From Candidatus Omnitrophota bacterium (GTDB lineage Bacteria > Omnitrophota > Gorgyraeia > Duberdicusellales > 4484-171): a stretch of DNA of 35,021 bases. Below are positions 1 through 7,322 of the stretch, one piece after another (position 1 is the first letter of the stretch; every line of letters starts with the position of its first letter). The notes below the pieces were generated by a model. The model had not been told where the DNA came from and searched no databases. It worked only from the letters and a program-made list of their open reading frames with translations. Position numbers and translations under genes: made by a program. Where the stretch lies: contig JAIPHC010000004.1 of assembly GCA_021735405.1 (NCBI GenBank), forward strand, positions 1 to 35,021, written 5' to 3'.

Positions 1-2
1 TT

Positions 3-1136
3 GAATTTTTAAAAGAAATTATTTGGTGCGGTTTCAGCTGGGCAAATTTAGGCTATTCTCAATTTAATAATCTTTATTTAATTCAGATTGCCGATATCGG
101 CGGCGTAAAATTAATTAGTTTTGTTATAGTATTGGTAAATTTTTTGATTTGGGAAATGATAATTTCCTATAAGAAAAAAATAGAGAAAACAAAAATTTTA
201 AAAAAGCTGATTTTTCTTGTGCTAATATTTACGGCATTGGGGTCTTACTCATTATTCCGTTTTAAAAACACCGAAGCAAAAGAAAAAATAAATGTTACTT
301 TAATACAGCCTAATATTTTAGATAAACAACTTATGGGGCCGGAGGATAAAAATGAGGTTTTAAATAGATTATTGGTTATGGCAAAAAAAGCTCCGGAAGA
401 TAATTTAGTGATATTTCCCGAAGCGGCCTGGCCTTATCTTTTAAACAAAGAAAATACTCAACTAATCGGTAATTTTGTAAGCAGCAGCAAAAGAAATATT
501 CTTATCGGCGCCATAACTAAAAAAGAAAAAAGGCATTATAATTCTGCTTTATTTTTTAATAGAAGGGGAAGCTTAATCAAAATCTACGATAAAATAAAAT
601 TAGTCCCCTTTGGTGAATATGTTCCTTTAAGAAAATACTTAAAGTTTATCGAGGTTCTAAATAGCATCGGCGATATTACTCCCGGCGATCACGGAGAAAG
701 TTTTTCTTATCAAGGTAAAGATTTTTCTCTTCTTATTTGTTTCGAAGACGTGTTTCCTGATTATGTAGCAAAAGCGGCGGAAAATAAAGATTTTTTGGTA
801 AACATCACCGATGATAGCTGGTTTTATGGAGAGCCTGAAGCAAGCCAGCATTTATCGATTATGGTTTTAAGGGCGGTAGAAAACAGAATACCTATAATCA
901 GGGCGGCAAATAGCGGAATCAGCGGCTGGGTGTCTTTTCAAGGGGATATAACCAAACTAAGAAGAAATAAAAGAAGTTTATTTATTAGAGCCAAAGATGA
1001 CTTTGAGGTTTTAATTAACAGAGAAAGAAGTTTTTACAATAAAAGAAAAGGATGGTTTGTTTTGCTTTCTTTTCTTTTATTAATAGTTGTATTTTTTAAA
1101 GATAAGCTTAACTTTAAGATTAAACGAAAGGGTTGA
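3..1136 (+). CDS. lnt: Apolipoprotein N-acyltransferase, 5' end cut by the window
   Basis: Lnt adds the third acyl chain to the N-terminal cysteine of lipoproteins at the outer face of the inner membrane. The frame is open from base 3 and already reads as Lnt-like membrane sequence (GFSWANLGYSQ, then IADIGGV), so the TTG at 132 is internal and the true start lies upstream of the window. After a transmembrane stretch the nitrilase-fold domain begins near KINVTLIQPN. The catalytic triad is visible: Glu in FPEAAW (codon 420), Lys in YDKIKLVPFGEY (codon 591) and Cys in LLICFED (codon 738). The conserved segments DDSWFYG and RAVENR follow. A final hydrophobic helix (WFVLLSFLLLIVVFF) is the usual C-terminal anchor. 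The gene ends 33 bases before the acyltransferase gene. It implies lipoprotein maturation of the diderm type. Confidence 0.93.
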   Translation, partial: EFLKEIIWCGFSWANLGYSQFNNLYLIQIADIGGVKLISFVIVLVNFLIWEMIISYKKKIEKTKILKKLIFLVLIFTALGSYSLFRFKNTEAKEKINVTLIQPNILDKQLMGPEDKNEVLNRLLVMAKKAPEDNLVIFPEAAWPYLLNKENTQLIGNFVSSSKRNILIGAITKKEKRHYNSALFFNRRGSLIKIYDKIKLVPFGEYVPLRKYLKFIEVLNSIGDITPGDHGESFSYQGKDFSLLICFEDVFPDYVAKAAENKDFLVNITDDSWFYGEPEASQHLSIMVLRAVENRIPIIRAANSGISGWVSFQGDITKLRRNKRSLFIRAKDDFEVLINRERSFYNKRKGWFVLLSFLLLIVVFFKDKLNFKIKRKG

Positions 1137-1160
1137 TTTAAGATAAACCTTTGCTATAAT
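1133..1160 (+). promoter_or_regulatory. Sigma70-type promoter giving a nearly leaderless mRNA
   Basis: TTGATT (1133-1138), a 16-base spacer and TATAAT (1155-1160), with TG one base upstream of the -10 (extended -10). The -35 overlaps the lnt stop codon. The -10 ends only 9 bases before the ATG at 1170, so transcription would begin within a few bases of the start codon. No Shine-Dalgarno sequence lies between them. Confidence 0.55.
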
Positions 1161-1169
1161 TTAGCTTCA

Positions 1170-2111
1170 ATGGATAAAAAAGAAAAAAAGAAGCTGTTGA
1201 GAAGAAAAGTTGGCCTCTATTTTATCAAAACTTTTACTTTTTTGGCCGGGGTGGCGCCGCTTAAATTAAATCTTTTCTTAGGTAAAATTTTAGGGTCCTT
1301 AGCTTATTTGGTTTTGTCACGCCATCGAAAAATTGCTTTAAATAGCCTTTCGATAGCCTTTCCCGGCTATTCTTTGAGTAAGAGAAAAAGAATTGCCAAA
1401 CAGTTTTTTGTCTTTATTGCTGAAGGCGGTTTTGAACTTATCTATTACCTTAACAACGTAAAAAAAATCCATAAGTTTGTAAAAATTGACGGCAAAGATT
1501 ACCTGGATAAAGCCTTAGCCAAAGGCAGGGGGGTGATTTTAATTACGGCTCACTATGGAAACTTTCCTTTGATGAGCCTGCGTCTTGCAGCCGAAGGTTA
1601 TCCGGTAAATCTTGTAGCCAGGCCGATGCGGGATAAATACGCAGAAGCGCATTTTCATAAATTAAGAACAGATGCCGGAGTAAAAAGCATATCTGTTTAT
1701 CCGCGCAGAGCCTGTGTGGCCGGAATAATTAACGCTTTAGCTAGAAATGAAATAGTGATAATTCTAATGGATCAAAATTTCGGTACCGGCGGAGTCTGGG
1801 TAAAGTTTTTTGATAAATTAGCCGCAACTCCAACCGGGCCGATAATTTTGTCTTTGCGAACCAAAGCGGCTCTAGTTCCTTCCTATATATATAGGCTAAA
1901 AGAAAAAGAACATTGTTTAAGGGTGTGCCCTGAAAAAAAATTAGTTTTAGGCAAGGATAAAAATGAAACAATATTAATCAACGCGGCTGAATTTACTAAA
2001 ATTATCGAAGGTTGGATAAAGGAAAGGCCGGGGCATTGGAGCTGGGTCCACCGGCGCTGGAAATCACGTCCGCCAAAGAACGTAGACGGCAATAAAGTAT
2101 TTAATAAATAA
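1170..2111 (+). CDS. LpxL/HtrB-family lysophospholipid (lipid A-type) acyltransferase
   Basis: A 313-residue member of the LpxL/LpxM family, which transfers a secondary acyl chain to lipid A precursors on the cytoplasmic side of the inner membrane. An N-terminal hydrophobic segment (about residues 15-50) is the membrane anchor. The active-site block is TAHYGNFPL, with the histidine at residue 128. In well-studied members this motif is H-x4-D/E, but here the fifth position is Pro, so the usual acidic partner is missing at that place. Further family blocks are LMDQNFG, a TPTGP segment and the C-terminal PGHWSWVHRRWK. The length is typical. There is no Shine-Dalgarno; the ATG is placed by the promoter just upstream. 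The exact substrate (lipid A or another lysolipid) cannot be told from sequence. Confidence 0.85.
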   Translation: MDKKEKKKLLRRKVGLYFIKTFTFLAGVAPLKLNLFLGKILGSLAYLVLSRHRKIALNSLSIAFPGYSLSKRKRIAKQFFVFIAEGGFELIYYLNNVKKIHKFVKIDGKDYLDKALAKGRGVILITAHYGNFPLMSLRLAAEGYPVNLVARPMRDKYAEAHFHKLRTDAGVKSISVYPRRACVAGIINALARNEIVIILMDQNFGTGGVWVKFFDKLAATPTGPIILSLRTKAALVPSYIYRLKEKEHCLRVCPEKKLVLGKDKNETILINAAEFTKIIEGWIKERPGHWSWVHRRWKSRPPKNVDGNKVFNK

Positions 2112-2136
2112 TTAAATCTCCATTGTTATTTAGGTG

Positions 2137-2164
2137 TTGTAAACGTTTTCTTTTTTGGTAAAAT
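2137..2164 (+). promoter_or_regulatory. Candidate promoter for the barrel gene
   Basis: TTGTAA (2137-2142), a 16-base spacer and TAAAAT (2159-2164). A perfect TATAAT also occurs at 2186-2191 but has no -35 at the right distance. Either would serve the gene starting at 2213, which lacks an obvious ribosome binding site. Confidence 0.35.
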
Positions 2165-2212
2165 AAAGAAGGTACATCTAACATTTATAATATATAAACA
2201 ATAAAATAAGCA

Positions 2213-4855
2213 ATGAAAAAAATTCTATTTTTTCTAATCATCTTTTTTGCCCTTCCTTTAGTTTTTGCGGCTTCTGCAGACAGTTATTTGGTAGGAATCG
2301 GCGAGGAGTTTTTAAACCAAGGCCGGCTTCGGCAGGCAAAAATTGAATTTCAAAAGGCTCTCCAGGCTAATCCCCAAAACGAAAAAGCAAAAAATTACCT
2401 AAAGCAATTGCGCCAAACAGCGGTTAAAAGGGCTCTGGATGAATACTCGCCACAGCAATTGGCTTCCCAAGAAGAGAATTACCGGGAAGAAGCGGAAAGC
2501 TATGCTTCCAGGCCAGCTTCTGACAAGAATAAGAAGAAAAAGTCTAACTTTTCTTTAAAGGGGGATTACCAATTAAGTTTTGGCGTTGAATCAGGCGAAA
2601 CTATTTGGAAAAGAGCTAATGCTGATTTAAATGAAGAAAATTGGCGTATTCTTGACGACGACGCTTACAACCGCCGGGAAAACACCTTTGATCCGGCAGT
2701 TTTTAGCCGATTGTCGTTTCAGCTGGATTACCCCCAAGAGCAGGGATGGAGTTTTCACAGCAATTTTGATATTAGCCCTTGGAGTTTTATCGGGAAAACA
2801 AATAAAATAACCGTTGACGGCGTAGGCGGAGACAGCGCAGATGTGCAGTTTCTGTATTGGTCCAATAGCCGTTATACTGTAAACCAATCGGTAAATAGCA
2901 ATTTGAATGCGGATTCGTTTAATTTGCCGGAGATAAAAGTTGTTGACGGCAAGACTCACCCGGTAGCTATTACCAGTATGTGGGGCAATATTTTTAATAT
3001 CCCCGCGCTGGAAATCAAACGTGATTTTTGGCCGCTTAGGGAATTGAGTTTCAGCTATAACGGTGATCCCCTTAGCCTTAAGGTTTTTCCGGCCGCTTTA
3101 GAGAGCGAAGATTATATTTCGGATGACCCGCTTAAAATTACCGGAAACAGGACTTATTGGGAAGAATCTCAATGGATAGTAAATTGGGAGCCGGGAAATT
3201 TTAACTCCGGCGCGGCGCCGGCCGGATACCATAAGGGAAGTTTTGACGATGCTTTAGCCTATTATACCCGGGATTCCTACGGAAATCGCCTTACCGCTTT
3301 ACGCGGTTTTTCCCTTAATTATGATTTAGAAGGCGCAAATATTGATTTTACCGCAGCTTCTCCTAAAGAGCTATGGCAGGATTATGATAGTTTTAATACC
3401 TGGTCGTCTGCTTTGCGGGCAAAATATTTGAATTTAGATAATATTGTTTTAGGGTTTACCTACGGCGGAAAGTTCGGTTATAATCAAAGGTCTTTAGATC
3501 TTTCCAACAATGTATTTGGCTTGGACGCAAATATCGGCCTCGGAACCAACAGCGAACTTTTGCTTGAAGGGCTTACTTCTTATACTGAAACCGACAGGAC
3601 TTCAGACTATGAAACCGAAAAACACGGCAACGCTTTTCACCTTAGTTTAGTGAATTCTTCCGGCCCGGTTTTTAGGAAAAATTATTTTGGCGTAAACCCT
3701 CGCAAGAATGAATCTTTTTATAAACTTAGGCTGTCTTTGACCCATATGGACCAAGGCTTTGAAAGCGCTTTAGCCAGTTACCGCCAGACCAGAGATGATG
3801 AATATTGGTCAAGGCATATTACTTTCCGCAAGCCTTTTCAGTCTTACCGGAGGGCGGGGCTGTACGGCCCTTCATTGGCTTGGGATGATATTAAACCTTT
3901 TAGGATTGGAGACGGCATCGATTACGGCAGAGACGTGATTAGCCTGCGGGTTGAATGGGAAAATCTTTTTGATGACAGGTTAGACGCATTATTCGATGTC
4001 CGCAATGTCCACGATGTAGATGGTAAATTTATCGAAAATGTAGCCAGGCTGGAAGGCCAATTCGATTTAACTGATAAACTCACCACAAAATTTTTAGGCA
4101 TTTATCAAAAGATGCCGGATACAATCGAAGGCATTGATCCTTTTGTTTTCGATCCTCAAACCGGAGACTACTACAACAACGACCAAGTAGAAGACGGTAA
4201 AGACCCTTCTTTAAAGACGGTCGGCTTGGGCGCTAATTATGATTTCTTTAAGTGGCTTAATTTAAACTTTACCTGGGAACGTTCCAATGACGTAACTTTA
4301 GCTTATGACAATTTTCCCCGGAGTATTTTAAATAATGTAGATTGGTGGACCACCGTTACCAGTGAAGGAAAAACTTTCTGGGAAGAAGTCCATCAACTTT
4401 ATAACAACCAGTATTTTCCTTTACCCCCTTATCCTTATTTTGATATTTTTAAAGTAGGCTTAGGCTTTAGGCCCACAGACAAAGTTAATATTTATCTGGA
4501 TTATACCCGGAATGAATACAACTGGGCTCAAATTATCGATGAGAATATGAACCATATCGGAATTTCTACAAGTTATCTTCCTACCGAAAAAATAAGTTTT
4601 TATCTCAGGTATGTATATTCGAGAGCTAATGATTTATCTGAATTGAATGAAGATTCACGAGTAGTAAAACGTACTCATCATACAGTTTTTTCTGAAGTAA
4701 GGTTTAGGTTAGAAGAAACTAGTGAGTTGATTGCTCAGTACGGGGTGGGGAATTCAGGCGGAATTTTAGAATCGACTTATACTCCCTTTGGGGGAGGAGT
4801 ACCGACTTTAGATACTCAACATATTTTTAGAGTTTATTACAGAAAAAAGTTTTAA
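2213..4855 (+). CDS. Large outer-membrane beta-barrel protein with N-terminal TPR segment
   Basis: An 880-residue secreted protein with no recognised named family. Residues 1-20 are a clear signal peptide (MKK, then a hydrophobic run ending LVFAASA). Residues 22-70 look like a TPR helical hairpin (GEEFLNQGRLRQAKIEF, ALQANPQNEKAKNYL), followed by a charged linker with a short poly-Lys patch near 105-110. From about residue 113 to the end the sequence alternates polar and aromatic or hydrophobic residues with many W, Y, N and D, as in outer-membrane beta-strands. It ends RVYYRKKF, with the terminal Phe typical of BAM substrates. I see no TonB box or plug domain. The region is visibly richer in G+C than its neighbours. 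It may be a porin-like channel or a surface scaffold; the substrate is unknown. Confidence 0.75.
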   Translation: MKKILFFLIIFFALPLVFAASADSYLVGIGEEFLNQGRLRQAKIEFQKALQANPQNEKAKNYLKQLRQTAVKRALDEYSPQQLASQEENYREEAESYASRPASDKNKKKKSNFSLKGDYQLSFGVESGETIWKRANADLNEENWRILDDDAYNRRENTFDPAVFSRLSFQLDYPQEQGWSFHSNFDISPWSFIGKTNKITVDGVGGDSADVQFLYWSNSRYTVNQSVNSNLNADSFNLPEIKVVDGKTHPVAITSMWGNIFNIPALEIKRDFWPLRELSFSYNGDPLSLKVFPAALESEDYISDDPLKITGNRTYWEESQWIVNWEPGNFNSGAAPAGYHKGSFDDALAYYTRDSYGNRLTALRGFSLNYDLEGANIDFTAASPKELWQDYDSFNTWSSALRAKYLNLDNIVLGFTYGGKFGYNQRSLDLSNNVFGLDANIGLGTNSELLLEGLTSYTETDRTSDYETEKHGNAFHLSLVNSSGPVFRKNYFGVNPRKNESFYKLRLSLTHMDQGFESALASYRQTRDDEYWSRHITFRKPFQSYRRAGLYGPSLAWDDIKPFRIGDGIDYGRDVISLRVEWENLFDDRLDALFDVRNVHDVDGKFIENVARLEGQFDLTDKLTTKFLGIYQKMPDTIEGIDPFVFDPQTGDYYNNDQVEDGKDPSLKTVGLGANYDFFKWLNLNFTWERSNDVTLAYDNFPRSILNNVDWWTTVTSEGKTFWEEVHQLYNNQYFPLPPYPYFDIFKVGLGFRPTDKVNIYLDYTRNEYNWAQIIDENMNHIGISTSYLPTEKISFYLRYVYSRANDLSELNEDSRVVKRTHHTVFSEVRFRLEETSELIAQYGVGNSGGILESTYTPFGGGVPTLDTQHIFRVYYRKKF

Positions 4856-4883
4856 TATTTCATAAATTATTATAACAATTTTC

Positions 4884-4912
4884 TTTACAGAAATAAACGC
4901 TGATGCTATAAT
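4884..4912 (+). promoter_or_regulatory. Strong sigma70-type promoter before the coiled-coil gene
   Basis: TTTACA (4884-4889), a 17-base spacer and TATAAT (4907-4912), with an extended -10 TG. The gene downstream has a strong ribosome binding site, GGGGAGG, at 4941-4947, five bases before its ATG. Confidence 0.7.
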
Positions 4913-4951
4913 TAAAAAAATAGCAAAACGATAAAAAAAGGGGAGGCTTTA

Positions 4952-6115
4952 ATGGATAAAGCAAAAATCGTTCCTATAGTTTTATTGATTATTATTTTGG
5001 GAGTTGGGTTTGTAGCTTATAATTTTTATGTACAGAATATACAAATAAAACAAAACAACCAGGAATTAGAAAGTCTTAATAATTCTTTGCAGGAAGAAAA
5101 AAATGTTTTAGAGCAAAGGAATCAAAGAAGCCGGGAAAAAAATAGAGAGTTAAACGAAAGGCTTAGTTCTATAAACAAAGAGCTTTCCCGGATTGAAGAA
5201 GAAAATAACGAGCTAGAAAGCAGGTACCGCCAGGTGGCCCGGGAAAGAGACCAGTTAGCCGATAAACTTAAAGAAAGGCCGAAAGAGGTTCAGGTTAAAG
5301 AAGCGCCTAAGGTTACCAAGGCAGAAAGAAGCGATGATTATTGGGCAGATTTTATCCAGAAAAAAGCTGAGTTAGAAGCTAAGGTCGACGAGCTTCAGAA
5401 GAAAGTTCTCAATACCCAAAGCGAGCTCGCAAAGATAAAGAGAGAAAATGAAGAGATGTCTTTAGAGCTGGATAAATACGAACAAAAAAGCGAAGAATTA
5501 AAACAGAAAATTGAGAATAAACAAAGAGCCTTACGGGTTATAAGCATGGATTTGGTAGCCGAGCGCGAAGAAAGGGGCCAGGCGGTAGAAGAAGTTAAAA
5601 AATTAAGAAATAAAAATTCCAGTTTAAAAAGGGAATTAATAGTTATAAATAGGCAGAAAGGTAAATTGCAGGACAGGCTTAAAGAAACTCTAGAGAAGAA
5701 AAATATGCTGGAAGAAAAACTAGTTAACGCCGAAAGCATTTTACGCGAAAAAAGTTTAGATTTTAAAGATTTGCAAACTGATTTAACCCAGACTATAAAA
5801 GAAGGTAAAAAGGCAACTGCCGGCGAGTCTAGCTCGGTAGAGCTGCCTCCTATCGTGGTAAGTTCAGATTCTTCGATTGCAAGCGGGTTGAAGGGAGAAA
5901 TTATTGCGGTTAATTCTCCGGAGAGTTTTGTGGTTTTTGATTTAGGCGAAGCTTCGGGGGTAAGGCCAGGCGCTTTACTTAAGGTTATGAGGGGCAATCG
6001 TGAAATTGCAACCGTAGAGGTAATTGAAACCCGGAAAAATATATCCGCAGCAGACATAAAGGAAGTTGTGGGCGGTTTCAATATCCAGGAAGGGGATATT
6101 ATAATCAGTAGATAG
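4952..6115 (+). CDS. Membrane-anchored long coiled-coil protein with C-terminal beta domain
   Basis: A 387-residue protein of unknown function. Residues 5-28 form a single transmembrane helix (IVPIVLLIIILGVGFVAYNF). Residues 30-285 are almost continuous coiled coil rich in E, K, Q, R and L, with a short Lys/Pro/Glu break near 108-125 (KERPKEVQVKEAPK). A compact C-terminal domain of about 75 residues starts at GLKGEIIAV. It contains FDLGEASGVRPGALL and ends INxxEGD-like (IQEGDIIISR), reminiscent of the small beta domains at the C-terminus of FlgT-like proteins. The topology suggests a rod projecting from the inner membrane into the periplasm and ending in a binding domain, possibly bridging to the wall or outer membrane. 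It has its own promoter and lies between the barrel gene and the regulator. Confidence 0.8.
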   Translation: MDKAKIVPIVLLIIILGVGFVAYNFYVQNIQIKQNNQELESLNNSLQEEKNVLEQRNQRSREKNRELNERLSSINKELSRIEEENNELESRYRQVARERDQLADKLKERPKEVQVKEAPKVTKAERSDDYWADFIQKKAELEAKVDELQKKVLNTQSELAKIKRENEEMSLELDKYEQKSEELKQKIENKQRALRVISMDLVAEREERGQAVEEVKKLRNKNSSLKRELIVINRQKGKLQDRLKETLEKKNMLEEKLVNAESILREKSLDFKDLQTDLTQTIKEGKKATAGESSSVELPPIVVSSDSSIASGLKGEIIAVNSPESFVVFDLGEASGVRPGALLKVMRGNREIATVEVIETRKNISAADIKEVVGGFNIQEGDIIISR

Positions 6116-6121
6116 GTTTTT

Positions 6122-7120
6122 GTGTCTTCATCTAAAGTTACCATCAAAGAAGTAGCTAAAAGGGCCGGTGTTTCGATTGCCACTGTTTCCCGCTACATCA
6201 ACAAATCTCTCCATTTACGCGAAGAAAATCGTTCTAAAATCGAAAAAGCTATCAAGGAGCTTGATTACCGGCCTTTGGTTTATGCCCGCCGTTTAGCCGG
6301 AGGAAAGCTTAACACTTTTGGTTTAATCATTCCAGGCTATGAAGGTATATTTTATTCTTTTTACGCTTTAAAAATCATCAGAGAAGTGGCTGCGGCTTTG
6401 GACGAAAAAGAAATAGATATGCATCTTAATATTTACCGGGATAGAGATATTTTTAATTCGTCCTTGGTAGACGGGGTTATCATGGCAGATTTAATTTCCA
6501 ACAAAGATCAGCTTTTAAGGTTGAAAAAAGAAGGTGTCCCCGTTGTGGTAATAAACAGAAAGCTTTCCGATGAAAATATAAATTTTGTCGCAGTTGATAA
6601 CCATAAAGGCGCATATGAAGCTACCGAGTTTCTGATTAATCATGGACATAAAAAAATTGTTCATTTGGCCGGAGATACCGAGGTTCAATGCGCTCGCCAG
6701 AGAATAGACGGTTTTAAAGCAGCTTTAAAAAAGAATGGAATAAAAGAGAGGCCGAATTCTATTTGCTTAACGAATTTTTCCCGGGCTAAAGCCAGAGAGG
6801 AGCTTAATAAACTATTTTCTTCAAAAGAGTTTCCTACTGCTATTTTTTGCTGCAGTGATGAAGTGGCCAGTGAAGTTTTAAATTTTGCCGATGAAAATTC
6901 GATAGCAATTCCGGAACGGTTAAGCGTTATAGGCTTTGATGATAATCCTAACATTTCTTTCCAAAATATGATGTTAACTACTGTACGCCAGCCATTGGCC
7001 CAAATGGCTAAAGAAGCTGTTAAGATATTAAAACAAAATATCGATAAAGAAATATCCCCCCGGAAAGTTATTCTTGAGCCTAAGCTTGTTATTCGAGATA
7101 CAGTAGGCTTTCAAAAATAG
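6122..7120 (+). CDS. LacI-family transcriptional regulator
   Basis: A 332-residue repressor-type regulator. The helix-turn-helix is at residues 6-27 (TIKEVAKRAGVSIATVSRYI), followed by the hinge helix YARRLAGG and a periplasmic-binding-protein-like sensor domain. Family landmarks are VDGVIMADL, the VAVDNHKGAYEA segment, HKKIVHLAG, the CCSDEVA segment and the closing SVIGFDDN block with TTVRQPLAQMA. The start is GTG, six bases after the stop of the coiled-coil gene, with only a weak AGG upstream, so the two are probably cotranscribed. The ligand and targets are unknown. No sugar transport or catabolic gene is nearby, which is unusual for this family and makes envelope genes possible targets. 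Confidence 0.92.
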   Translation: MSSSKVTIKEVAKRAGVSIATVSRYINKSLHLREENRSKIEKAIKELDYRPLVYARRLAGGKLNTFGLIIPGYEGIFYSFYALKIIREVAAALDEKEIDMHLNIYRDRDIFNSSLVDGVIMADLISNKDQLLRLKKEGVPVVVINRKLSDENINFVAVDNHKGAYEATEFLINHGHKKIVHLAGDTEVQCARQRIDGFKAALKKNGIKERPNSICLTNFSRAKAREELNKLFSSKEFPTAIFCCSDEVASEVLNFADENSIAIPERLSVIGFDDNPNISFQNMMLTTVRQPLAQMAKEAVKILKQNIDKEISPRKVILEPKLVIRDTVGFQK

Positions 7121-7149
7121 CTTAAAAAAAGGTTTTTTAAAAAAGATAT

Positions 7150-7197
7150 TTTCTATATGTTGTATAGTTTTTGCTAAAAATACACAATATTTGGTAT
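7150..7197 (+). promoter_or_regulatory. Candidate tandem NrdR boxes upstream of nrdJ
   Basis: Two 16-base sites resemble the NrdR box (consensus acaCwAtATaTwGtgt). Box 1, 7150-7165, contains the core CTATATGTTGT and matches about 11 of 16 positions. Box 2, 7182-7197, reads ACACAATATTTGGTAT and matches about 13 of 16. Their starts are 32 bases apart, the spacing of about three helical turns seen in known NrdR tandem sites. Box 2 ends five bases before the -35. Box 2 also sits within an inverted repeat, AAAAATAC (7176-7183) and GTATTTTT (7194-7201), whose axis is one base off. The match counts were made by eye. nrdR itself is not in the window. Confidence 0.5.
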
Positions 7198-7202
7198 TTT
7201 TC

Positions 7203-7231
7203 TTGACACATTTTTATTTTTGTGATATAAA
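7203..7231 (+). promoter_or_regulatory. Near-consensus promoter of nrdJ
   Basis: A perfect TTGACA (7203-7208), a 17-base spacer and TATAAA (7226-7231). Expected transcription start is near 7238, giving a leader of about 85 bases before the ATG at 7323. That leader is too short for a typical cobalamin riboswitch. Confidence 0.75.
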
Positions 7232-7322
7232 GTTTTACCGTTTCAATCCATTCAACCAGGCAAAAAATCTTTAGTTCACTTAACAATATTTTTTAAATAA
7301 ATCAAACGTGGAGGAGGCAGTC

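Noticed and set aside
5395-6183. A 262-codon open frame on the minus strand opposite the coiled-coil gene
   Set aside because: It is Ser/Leu/Phe-rich, as expected from the complement of Glu/Lys coiled-coil codons, has no domain and overlaps a well-supported gene.
7121-7146. An A/T-only inverted repeat after the LacI gene as a terminator
   Set aside because: The stem would contain almost only A-T pairs, too weak for an intrinsic terminator.
7232-7322. A possible cobalamin riboswitch before the B12-dependent reductase
   Set aside because: The leader is about 85 bases and I see no B12-box-like segment or long conserved folding.
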